A stretch of DNA of 6,475 nt from Acidobacteriaceae bacterium (lineage in GTDB: Bacteria > Acidobacteriota > Terriglobia > Terriglobales > Acidobacteriaceae), in assembly GCA_030039895.1 (NCBI GenBank), contig JASHUR010000392.1, forward strand, positions 1 to 6,475, given 5' to 3'. The position numbers and the translations under genes are program-made. The notes beneath the pieces were generated by a model. The model worked only from the letters and a program-made list of their open reading frames with translations. It was not told the DNA's origin and ran no database searches. Shown piece after piece: positions 1 through 5,988 of this stretch; the first letter of the stretch is position 1, and every line of letters starts with the position of its first letter.

Positions 1-3000
1 TATTCAGGTGGCATTGCCGGGCCATATCGCATCCCAGCGCCACCAGCACTGCGGTGCCAAAGGCATACTCGTCCGCGCCCAGCAGCGCTGCAATCAGAAC
101 ATCGCGCGCCGTGCGCAGGCCACCGTCGCAACGTAGTCGAACGCGCCCGCGCAGGCCGTTGGCCAGCAGCACCTGCTGAGCTTCCGCCAGCCCAAGCTCC
201 CACGGATTGCCCGCGTACTTGATGCTCGAAAGCGGGGACGCCCCGGTGCCGCCGGCGTGTCCGGCAATCACGATGTAATCGGCATAGGCCTTCGCAACAC
301 CCGCTGCCACAGTGCCGACGCCGCATTCAGAGACCAGCTTCACCCCGATCGCCGCCTTCGAATTCACGCGCTTCAAGTCATAGATCAGCTGCGCGAGGTC
401 CTCAATCGAATAGATGTCGTGGTGTGGGGGAGGGCTGATCAGCTGCACGCCCGGCTGCGCATGCCGCAACCGCGCAATCAGCTCGGTCACTTTGTGGCTC
501 GGCAGTTGGCCGCCTTCGCCGGGTTTTGAACCCTGTGCAATCTTGATCTCGATCTCGTCAGCGTGCATCAGGTACTCAGCCGTCACGCCAAACCGGCCTG
601 AGGCCACCTGCTTGATCTTGTTGTTAAGCAGATGCGACGGCGTCGGCCGCCCTACTAGATCGATGTCCACATCGGGTTGGTACACGGCTGGATCTTCCCC
701 GCCCTCGCCTGTGTTCGAGCGAGCGCCCAGCAGGTTCATGGCTGCGGTTACCGTCTGGTGCGCCTCAGGACTGAGCGAACCGAGCGACATGGCGCTTGCG
801 ATAAAGCGCTTGTACATATGCGAAGTAGGCTCAACCTGATCGATGGCAAGCGGATCACCAGCCGGGCGAATCTCCAGCAGATCGCGCAGCACAGTAGGCT
901 GCTTCTCAACTGCCTGGGTTGAAAACGCCTGCCAGGCTACCGCCGGCTCGGTCGCGGCAGCCGCGCCGCGGGCCGTTCCCACAACCGTCTGCAGCAGCTT
1001 CACTGTAGAGGGCTGCCATGAATGCGGCTCTGCCTTTTCCGCTTTGCGGAAACGCACCCACCCATAGTCAGGCAGGTCGCGGACAGCTGTTGTGACCGGC
1101 GTCCCGGACTGGTCATCTGCCGAATCACTATCGTTATCCGCCGGAACCCAGTTCTGGCGCACCTGCACGTCGAGCACGTCCAGCCCGATACCGCCCAGCG
1201 GCGCGGGAGTCCCATAGAAGAAGCGGTCGACAACCTCTTTACTCAGGCCGATCGAGTCAAACAGATGCGCTCCACGATAGCTGTCCACCACCGAAATGCC
1301 CATCTTCGACATGATCTTGGCCAGCCCGAGATCGAGCGCATGAAGCAGGTTCGCCTCACCGTTCTCGGCATTCAGGCTGCGCGCTGTCTCCAGCGCAAGC
1401 CACGGACAGACGGCTCCTGCTCCCAGACCGAGCAGAACTGCGGCGTGGTGCAGATCGCGGCAATCGCCGGCCTCAACCGCCAGGCCAACGCGCGTGCGCT
1501 CCCCTGCCTGGATGAGCGCATGATGCACAGCACCGGTAGCCAGTGCCATCGGAATCGGCAGAGATTGCTCGCTCGCGCTGCGATCGGTCAACAGTAAAAT
1601 TGCCGCTCCGCCGCGAACCAGATCGATGGCCTTGGCGCAAACATCGTCCAGCGCCGTCGCCAGATTGCACGCTGGATTGTAGACGCACTCAAGCACAGCA
1701 AGAGGAAGATCACTGGCCAGCGCATGATGACGGTCGCGCAGGTCTTTCATCTGCGCGAGCGACAGAAACGGCGATTGCAGTGAAAGTCCGGGCAGTGGCG
1801 CGTGCTTGTCGAGCATATGCGGCCACGGACCCAGGCGAGTGTGGAGCTGGATGACGCAAGTCTCCCGCAACGGATCGATCGGCGGATTGGTAACCTGCGC
1901 AAAACGCTGCCGGAAATATGCATAGACCGGACGCGGAGAACGCGCGAGCGGTGCCAGCGGCGTATCGTCGCCCATTGACCAGACGGCATCTTTGCCATCC
2001 GTAGCCATCGGCTTCAGAATCATGGCTACGTCTTCGCGCGTATATCCAAAGCCGTGCTGGAGCCGGTTCAGCTCGCCGGCATCCATCGGTGGAATGAGCG
2101 CATGGTCTTCCAGCGTGCTATTCTCCAGCAGGTTCTCGTATTGAGGAGCGGCCTCATCGAAAATCGCCTGAATCTGTTCATCCTCGAGCAGAACACGGTC
2201 CTTAAGATCAGCTACAATCATCTGCCCCGGGCCAAGCCGTCCGCTGTGAACAATCGTCTCAGGGTCGAGATCGACAAGTCCGGCTTCTGATCCCAGCACG
2301 ACCAGGTCGTCCTCAGTCACGAAATAACGGCATGGCCGCAGCCCGTTCCTGTCCAGAATTGCGCCAACCAGGGATCCGTCCGCAAAGGCAATCGATGCCG
2401 GACCGTCCCACGGCTCGGCACAATCGGCCGCGTACTTGAAGAAGGCAGAACGAGGCTTGACCGTATGCGCTGGCGGAATCAGCATGCGGAGCGCTTCAGC
2501 AACAGTTCGCCCGCTGCGAGCCAGCAGTTCGACGGTCTCATCCAGGCTGGTCGAATCTGACCCATCCGGAGTAAAAACCGGCTTCACCTCATCAGGAAAG
2601 GTCGCGGACCGCGCAGACATGCGTGCCCGATTGCCCCAGACCGTGTTGATTTCGCCGTTATGCGCCAACATGCGCAGCGGCTGCGCGCGGTCCCAGGAGG
2701 GTGCAACGTTCGTCGCATAGCGCTGATGGAACAACGCAAAAGACGTCACATAGCGCTCGTCAGACAAATCCGGGAAGAACTCAGGTAGGATCCGCCCCGC
2801 GCACATCGACTTGTAGACCATCGTCGAAGCCGAAAGCGAACAGATGTATCCCGAGGCCTTGCTGCGCTCAAACTGCTTCCGGGCGAGAAAGAGTCGCCGA
2901 TTCAGTTGGACCGTGTCGTCCCGGGACAGATCGTCCGCGGTGATGAATACCTGACGAATGACCGGCATGGTGGACAGAGCGATCTCGCCCAGAATCTCGG

Positions 3001-3415
3001 GACGCGTTGGTACGCTGCGCCATCCAAGCACAGTAAGATTCTGCGCCGATAGTGTTTGTTCGAGTCCGGCATGGGATTCGCCATTTTGCGGGAAAAATAC
3101 AACGCCCACTGCCAAAGGCCGGGAATTATCAAGCGCAATGCTCGCTTCCGCCAGAAGGAACTCGCGCGGAATACCAGTCGTAATGCCAATTCCGTCGCTC
3201 GATTTGCCATCGGCAGCAATTGCGCCGCGATGTTCGAGGCGCGCCAGCGCCGTAAGTGCTTTTGCCAGAATGTCATGAGAAGGCTGATTGGTAAGGGTCG
3301 CAACAAAGCCGACACCGCACGACTCATGATCAAAGCGCGGATCAATCAACGTGGGCTGATCGCTTTGGTTGCGTGTGGGGAAAAACTGTGAATCAGAAGT
3401 TTTTATGCGGCCCAT
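1..3415 (-). CDS. gltB: Glutamate synthase large (alpha) subunit, 3' end outside window
   Basis: Makes two glutamates from glutamine and 2-oxoglutarate in the cytoplasm, normally with the small subunit GltD as electron entry. I read the whole reverse frame and found no stop. It begins at the ATG at 3415; in-frame TAG and TAA lie just upstream. Cys33 (HESCGVGF) would be the N-terminal nucleophile after removal of a 32-residue propeptide. The glutaminase domain continues with HNGEINT (about 252-258) and LDRNGLRPCRY (354-364). The central domain carries QVTNPPIDP. The FMN/synthase domain has KIMSKMGIS, SRSNTGEGGED (about 900-908), KPGEGGQLP (964-972) and GGTGASPLSSIK. The window ends in the 3Fe-4S site, GCDMARQCHLN, with Cys1129 and Cys1135; the third Cys and the C-terminal beta-helix domain (roughly 350-400 residues in the family) lie outside. 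An acidic insert at about 759-778 is unusual. Divergent from argR. The symbol gltB rests on bacterial usage; gltD is not visible. Confidence 0.97.
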   Translation of the reverse strand, partial: MGRIKTSDSQFFPTRNQSDQPTLIDPRFDHESCGVGFVATLTNQPSHDILAKALTALARLEHRGAIAADGKSSDGIGITTGIPREFLLAEASIALDNSRPLAVGVVFFPQNGESHAGLEQTLSAQNLTVLGWRSVPTRPEILGEIALSTMPVIRQVFITADDLSRDDTVQLNRRLFLARKQFERSKASGYICSLSASTMVYKSMCAGRILPEFFPDLSDERYVTSFALFHQRYATNVAPSWDRAQPLRMLAHNGEINTVWGNRARMSARSATFPDEVKPVFTPDGSDSTSLDETVELLARSGRTVAEALRMLIPPAHTVKPRSAFFKYAADCAEPWDGPASIAFADGSLVGAILDRNGLRPCRYFVTEDDLVVLGSEAGLVDLDPETIVHSGRLGPGQMIVADLKDRVLLEDEQIQAIFDEAAPQYENLLENSTLEDHALIPPMDAGELNRLQHGFGYTREDVAMILKPMATDGKDAVWSMGDDTPLAPLARSPRPVYAYFRQRFAQVTNPPIDPLRETCVIQLHTRLGPWPHMLDKHAPLPGLSLQSPFLSLAQMKDLRDRHHALASDLPLAVLECVYNPACNLATALDDVCAKAIDLVRGGAAILLLTDRSASEQSLPIPMALATGAVHHALIQAGERTRVGLAVEAGDCRDLHHAAVLLGLGAGAVCPWLALETARSLNAENGEANLLHALDLGLAKIMSKMGISVVDSYRGAHLFDSIGLSKEVVDRFFYGTPAPLGGIGLDVLDVQVRQNWVPADNDSDSADDQSGTPVTTAVRDLPDYGWVRFRKAEKAEPHSWQPSTVKLLQTVVGTARGAAAATEPAVAWQAFSTQAVEKQPTVLRDLLEIRPAGDPLAIDQVEPTSHMYKRFIASAMSLGSLSPEAHQTVTAAMNLLGARSNTGEGGEDPAVYQPDVDIDLVGRPTPSHLLNNKIKQVASGRFGVTAEYLMHADEIEIKIAQGSKPGEGGQLPSHKVTELIARLRHAQPGVQLISPPPHHDIYSIEDLAQLIYDLKRVNSKAAIGVKLVSECGVGTVAAGVAKAYADYIVIAGHAGGTGASPLSSIKYAGNPWELGLAEAQQVLLANGLRGRVRLRCDGGLRTARDVLIAALLGADEYAFGTAVLVALGCDMARQCHLN

Positions 3416-3428
3416 ACGTTACTATACG

Positions 3429-3434
3429 ACCTCC
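3429..3434 (-). promoter_or_regulatory. Possible ribosome binding site of gltB, unusually distant
   Basis: The minus strand reads GGAGGT here, a strong Shine-Dalgarno match, but 13 nt separate it from the ATG at 3415, longer than the usual 5-9. No closer purine-rich stretch exists, and in-frame stops immediately upstream prevent an earlier start. A TATAGT hexamer (3421-3426, minus) lies between it and the ATG. If that were a -10 element the message would be nearly leaderless and this site unused. I could not pick a convincing gltB promoter elsewhere in the gap. Confidence 0.4.
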
Positions 3435-3533
3435 ATACCTGACCAAGAGCGAGAAAATGCCCGGCCAGCGCGGTTTTTTCACTCGAAATAAAGAATTGGA
3501 ATCGAGGTCATCAAGAAAAATTATTCTCCCTCC

Positions 3534-3562
3534 TTGACAAATCCTTCTCGTATATTTATACA
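3534..3562 (+). promoter_or_regulatory. Sigma-70-type promoter of argR (and probably argCBD)
   Basis: A perfect -35 hexamer TTGACA (3534-3539) is followed after 17 bp by TATACA (3557-3562), four of six matches to the -10 consensus. Transcription would start near 3569-3570, giving a leader of about 52 nt before argR. The surrounding DNA is much more AT-rich than the genes. The -10 sits in the right half of the upstream ARG-like box, and the predicted start lies at the left edge of the second box, so a bound repressor would block RNA polymerase. Predicted by pattern only. Confidence 0.7.
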
Positions 3563-3564
3563 TT
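3547..3564. promoter_or_regulatory. ARG box 1 (putative ArgR operator half)
   Basis: The 18-bp sequence CTCGTATATTTATACATT is an imperfect palindrome with GTAT and ATAC arms around an AT-rich centre. It follows the layout of ARG boxes known from E. coli and Bacillus (a TNAAT-like arm, four A/T, an ATTNA-like arm). It overlaps the -10 element of the argR promoter and stands 2 bp from box 2, with which it shares 13 of 18 positions. Weaker than box 2 when taken alone; the pairing is what makes it convincing. Confidence 0.65.
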
Positions 3565-3566
3565 GA

Positions 3567-3584
3567 ATTGCATGTTTATGCATT
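3567..3584. promoter_or_regulatory. ARG box 2 (putative ArgR operator half)
   Basis: The 18-bp sequence ATTGCATGTTTATGCATT contains the perfect arms TGCAT and ATGCA around the four-base centre GTTT, an excellent fit to the ARG box pattern. It begins 2 bp after box 1, so the centres are 20 bp apart, about two helical turns. That puts both on one face of the DNA, as expected for one ArgR hexamer. It covers the predicted transcription start of argR. Paired boxes 2-3 bp apart are the known arrangement of E. coli arg operators. Confidence 0.75.
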
Positions 3585-3621
3585 GAGGCGTGGCATAAAT
3601 TTTTAGTCCACGATTTTTATT

Positions 3622-4068
3622 TTGACCAAGCATGACCGGCACAATGTGATTCGTGAGTTAGTGGCGTCAGCCAGCGTGTCCAGCCAGGATGAGCTGCGCC
3701 GTAAGCTGGTGCGCCGCGGTTTTGACGTGACGCAGGCTACACTCTCGCGCGATATCCATGAGATGCGTCTATATAAGGGCCCCAACGGGTATGCTCTGCC
3801 GAACGGCTCGTACGAAGATGGCGAGAGCGAGCTGCCTTCAATCCGCGAAGTGTTGTCGAGCTTTGGCTTGAAGGTAAAACAGGCGCAGAACCAGCTTGTG
3901 CTGGTTACAACCGCCGGAAGCGCGCAGCCAGTGGCTCTGGGCATTGACCACGAAGACTGGGACGAGGTGGTTGGCACAATCGCGGGCGACGATACAGTGC
4001 TCATCATCTGCCCTGACCACAAGCGGGCCTCGCAACTCCGAGACCGTCTTGAAGAGATGATCGGCTAG
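3622..4068 (+). CDS. argR: Arginine repressor ArgR
   Basis: Arginine-responsive DNA-binding protein, 148 aa, a typical family length, acting as a hexamer on paired ARG boxes. The N-terminal winged helix-turn-helix includes SSQDELRRKLVRRGFDVTQA (20-39) and the family signature TQATLSRDI (37-45). After a linker (about 60-72), the C-terminal oligomerisation and arginine-binding domain has SAQ (100-102) and GTIAGDDT (118-125); Asp123 and Asp124 match the E. coli arginine-binding aspartates. The start is TTG at 3622: an in-frame TAG lies at 3604-3606, no ATG is in frame, and the next candidate, GTG at 3646, would remove part of the first helix. No Shine-Dalgarno sequence precedes it, so translation may be weak. 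It leads the arg cluster and has two ARG-like boxes over its promoter, which suggests autorepression. Close paralogues such as AhrC share the fold and role. Confidence 0.95.
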   Translation: MTKHDRHNVIRELVASASVSSQDELRRKLVRRGFDVTQATLSRDIHEMRLYKGPNGYALPNGSYEDGESELPSIREVLSSFGLKVKQAQNQLVLVTTAGSAQPVALGIDHEDWDEVVGTIAGDDTVLIICPDHKRASQLRDRLEEMIG

Positions 4069-4130
4069 CAGCATCCATTACAGATAGCGTTGCTTTTCAG
4101 CAAAGAGTCAGCAAGACAAGTAGGGATTCG
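4069..4130 (+). other. argR-argC spacer, no terminator seen
   Basis: This 62-nt gap is short enough for readthrough from argR into argC. It contains one small inverted repeat, TTGCT (4090-4094) and AGCAA (4099-4103), with a four-base loop. The stem is only 5 bp and is not followed by a T-run, so I do not call a terminator. I see no ARG-like palindrome or convincing second promoter here. AGGGA at 4122-4126, four bases before the argC ATG, is its likely ribosome binding site. Confidence 0.55.
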
Positions 4131-5189
4131 ATGGGAGATTCGGTACAGACTGCAGTACTAGGAGTAAGTGGCTACGCCGGCATGGAGCTGGCGCGGTTGT
4201 TGCTCCATCACCCGCGCCTTAATGGCTGTGCACCGGTATTTCTGGGACGCGCCGAAGCGGCCGGAGATGCATCGCTAACAGCGCTGCATCCGCAGTTAAT
4301 GGACAACAATGGTTCTGCCTCACTCAGAATCGAGCCTTTTTCCTGGGATTTGCTCAAGCAGCGTGCTGTCGAGGTGCTGTTTCTCGCCACCCCTCATGAA
4401 CAGTCAAGAGAGTATGCTCCGATCGCGCTTGAACATGGTATTCGTGTCGTCGATTTGAGTGGTGCATGGCGACTTACCGATGCGGCGAACAGGGCCATCT
4501 ATAGGTTTGCAGATGACGGCGAGCCGGTTGCCGTTCAAGTTCAGGCCAAAGCCGTCTACGGAAGTCCCGAATTGCATCGGGATGAGCTCCGCACTGCAAC
4601 GCTCATCGCCAATCCGGGATGCTATGCGACCGCCGTGATCCTGCCGCTGAAGCCGTTGATTCAAGCAGCCTGGGTCGATCTTGAGCGCGGCATCGTCTCC
4701 GACGCGAAGTCCGGCGTTTCTGGAGCGGGGAAAGCCCCCACTGCAAAGACCCATTATATGTATGCCGCGAACAATCTTTCGGCGTACGGAGTATTCTCAC
4801 ATAGGCACACTGGCGAGCTGCTGGAGCAGCTTGGCCTTGAACGCGGACAGATTATCTTCACACCGCATCTTCTTCCAATTCCGCGCGGAATTTTGGCGAC
4901 GACATACGTCACGTTCAAAGAGAAGAAGAGCGCAGAAGATGTCGCTGCGCTTTACCAAAGCTTCTATGCCGATAGTCCGATGGTGCGGCTTTTCGGTGCA
5001 GGAAACCTTCCACAGATTCAATACTCGGTGCACACGAATTATTGCGACATCGGCTTTCAGCTTGATTCAGATGGCCGAAGATGCGTGGTCGTCTCGTGCC
5101 TTGACAATCTGCTGAAGGGCGCAGCAGGACAGGCCGTTCAAAACCTGAACCTGATGTGTGGATGGGGAGAAACGGAGGGACTGGCATGA
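4131..5189 (+). CDS. argC: N-acetyl-gamma-glutamyl-phosphate reductase ArgC
   Basis: Third step of arginine synthesis: NADPH-dependent reduction of N-acetylglutamyl phosphate to N-acetylglutamate semialdehyde, in the cytoplasm. At 352 aa it has the length of the long bacterial form. The N-terminal Rossmann motif GVSGYAGMELARLL spans 11-24. ATPHEQS (86-92) and VVDLSGAWRL (106-115) follow. The catalytic Cys is Cys164 in NPGCYAT (161-167). SDAKSGVSGAGKAP (190-203) and SHRHTGE (223-229), which carries the likely catalytic histidine, complete the active site, and FTPHLLPIPRG follows. All expected motifs are present. The ATG at 4131 has AGGGA four bases upstream and places the Rossmann glycines at the usual distance from the N terminus. 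The stop TGA overlaps the argB ATG by 4 bp, which suggests translational coupling to the kinase that makes its unstable substrate. Confidence 0.97.
   Translation: MGDSVQTAVLGVSGYAGMELARLLLHHPRLNGCAPVFLGRAEAAGDASLTALHPQLMDNNGSASLRIEPFSWDLLKQRAVEVLFLATPHEQSREYAPIALEHGIRVVDLSGAWRLTDAANRAIYRFADDGEPVAVQVQAKAVYGSPELHRDELRTATLIANPGCYATAVILPLKPLIQAAWVDLERGIVSDAKSGVSGAGKAPTAKTHYMYAANNLSAYGVFSHRHTGELLEQLGLERGQIIFTPHLLPIPRGILATTYVTFKEKKSAEDVAALYQSFYADSPMVRLFGAGNLPQIQYSVHTNYCDIGFQLDSDGRRCVVVSCLDNLLKGAAGQAVQNLNLMCGWGETEGLA
5174..5179 (+). promoter_or_regulatory. Ribosome binding site that fixes the argB start
   Basis: GGAGGG, inside the end of argC, lies 6 nt before the ATG at 5186. A longer reading of argB from the ATG at 5156 would add ten residues (MWMGRNGGTG) that have no place before the KLGG motif and would put this purine-rich site inside the coding sequence. 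The ATG at 5186 is therefore the better start. Confidence 0.8.
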
Positions 5190-5968
5190 AATTCGTAATC
5201 AAGCTTGGAGGAGCCACCCTCGAAAATCCGGAGATTCTGCACCAGTGTGCAAAGGCGATTGCCGAACTCGTAAAGGACGGGAACCTCGTGGCAGTCGTCC
5301 ACGGAGGCGGAATACAGTTGACCCGCACTCTGAAACAACTGGGCAAACAGAGTGAGTTTGTGTCCGGACTGCGAGTGACGGATGCGGAAACGCGCGACGC
5401 CGCGCTGATGGTGCTGGGAGGACGCATTAATAAATTTCTGGTGGCCGCGCTTGGCGCTCACGGCCAATCAGCTGTGGGTCTTTCGGGTGGTGACGGGTTG
5501 ATTTTCAGAGCGCGGAAGAAGCGCACCGCGCCCGACCTGGGATATGTAGGAGAGATTGTCGCGTCCGATCCGCGCTGGCTTGATGCAATTTGGAAGATGG
5601 GTTCAGTTCCTGTGATATCAAGCATGGCCCTCGGGTTCGATGGTGAATACTACAACGTGAATGCAGACGAAATGGCATCTGCATGCGCGGCTGCGTGCAA
5701 GGCTGATGCGCTGGTCTTCCTCACGGACGTTCCCGGCGTACGGGGTGCGGATGGCGAGGTCATGCGCTGGTTAAGCGTAGATCAAATTGCGTCGCTGACA
5801 AAAGATGAGGTCATCAGCGGCGGGATGCTGCCAAAACTGAATGCATGCCGTGAGGCTCTGCTCCATGGCGTCAAGCGCGTGCGGATCCTTCCCGCAGACG
5901 CCGCCGGGGTCCTGCCGGATTTCTGCACGTCGCGCGTCGTTTATGGAACAGAAGTGCTGGTGGCATAA
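5186..5968 (+). CDS. argB: Acetylglutamate kinase ArgB
   Basis: Second step of arginine synthesis: ATP-dependent phosphorylation of N-acetyl-L-glutamate. The product is 260 aa, close to the E. coli enzyme, and belongs to the amino acid kinase family. Motifs in order: MKFVIKLGG with Lys6 for phosphate transfer, VVHGGG (37-42), GLRVTD (61-66) with Arg63 expected to bind acetylglutamate, GLSGGDG (98-104), NVNADEMAS (157-165) with Asp161 as the expected catalytic organiser, TDVPGV (180-185) and SGGMLPKL (211-218) with Lys217. Only five residues precede Lys6, so the N-terminal helix that links arginine-inhibited enzymes into hexamers is absent. I infer an arginine-insensitive, E. coli-like dimer. 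The start overlaps the argC stop (ATGA, 5186-5189); argD begins 20 nt downstream. Confidence 0.96.
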   Translation: MKFVIKLGGATLENPEILHQCAKAIAELVKDGNLVAVVHGGGIQLTRTLKQLGKQSEFVSGLRVTDAETRDAALMVLGGRINKFLVAALGAHGQSAVGLSGGDGLIFRARKKRTAPDLGYVGEIVASDPRWLDAIWKMGSVPVISSMALGFDGEYYNVNADEMASACAAACKADALVFLTDVPGVRGADGEVMRWLSVDQIASLTKDEVISGGMLPKLNACREALLHGVKRVRILPADAAGVLPDFCTSRVVYGTEVLVA

Positions 5969-5976
5969 GCGAAGTG

Positions 5977-5981
5977 AGGAG
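5977..5981 (+). promoter_or_regulatory. Ribosome binding site that fixes the argD TTG start
   Basis: AGGAG ends 7 nt before the TTG at 5989, ideal spacing. The alternative in-frame GTG at 5974 overlaps this site and has no ribosome binding site of its own. TTG is therefore favoured although it is a rare start codon. Confidence 0.8.
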
Positions 5982-5988
5982 ATTTGAG

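Larger units (their letters stand above)
3547..3586. repeat. Imperfect 20-bp tandem repeat carrying the two ARG boxes
   Basis: Positions 3547-3566 and 3567-3586 match at 15 of 20 bases. The right part is strongest: TTTATACATTGA (3555-3566) against TTTATGCATTGA (3575-3586), one difference. Four of the five mismatches are transitions. This could reflect duplication of one operator unit or selection on two binding sites for the same protein; the sequence alone does not separate these. Confidence 0.75.

Noticed and set aside
1022..1597. A 191-codon open frame on the plus strand opposite gltB, plus several shorter ones in the same region
   Set aside because: They lie antisense to a continuous, motif-rich gltB frame, have no ribosome binding site that I could see, and read as Arg/Ala/Gln-rich low-information protein typical of shadow frames in GC-rich genes.
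1..3415. Possible frameshift or pseudogene in gltB, since no long minus-strand frame closes inside the window
   Set aside because: Reading the reverse frame codon by codon from 3415 to the left edge gives continuous GltB sequence; the frame simply leaves the window before its stop.
3461..3480. GC-rich stretch followed by six T on the plus strand, resembling a terminator
   Set aside because: The best stem I can form (CCG with CGG) has only 3 bp, and no plus-strand gene ends upstream of it.
3632..3649. Tiny ORF (ATG ACC GGC ACA ATG TGA) overlapping the start of argR as a leader peptide
   Set aside because: Five codons without a ribosome binding site, without arginine codons, and inside the argR coding frame.
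3603..4022. A 139-codon open frame on the minus strand overlapping argR
   Set aside because: It is the complement of a clear argR gene; its Ser/Arg-rich sequence resembles no family I recognise.
4090..4103. Inverted repeat TTGCT/AGCAA between argR and argC as a terminator or attenuator
   Set aside because: The stem is 5 bp and AT-rich, with no T-run and no competing structure. It could occur by chance.
5156..5185. Upstream ATG at 5156 as the argB start
   Set aside because: It would overlap argC by more than 30 bases, add residues not expected in the family, and ignore the well-placed GGAGGG before 5186.
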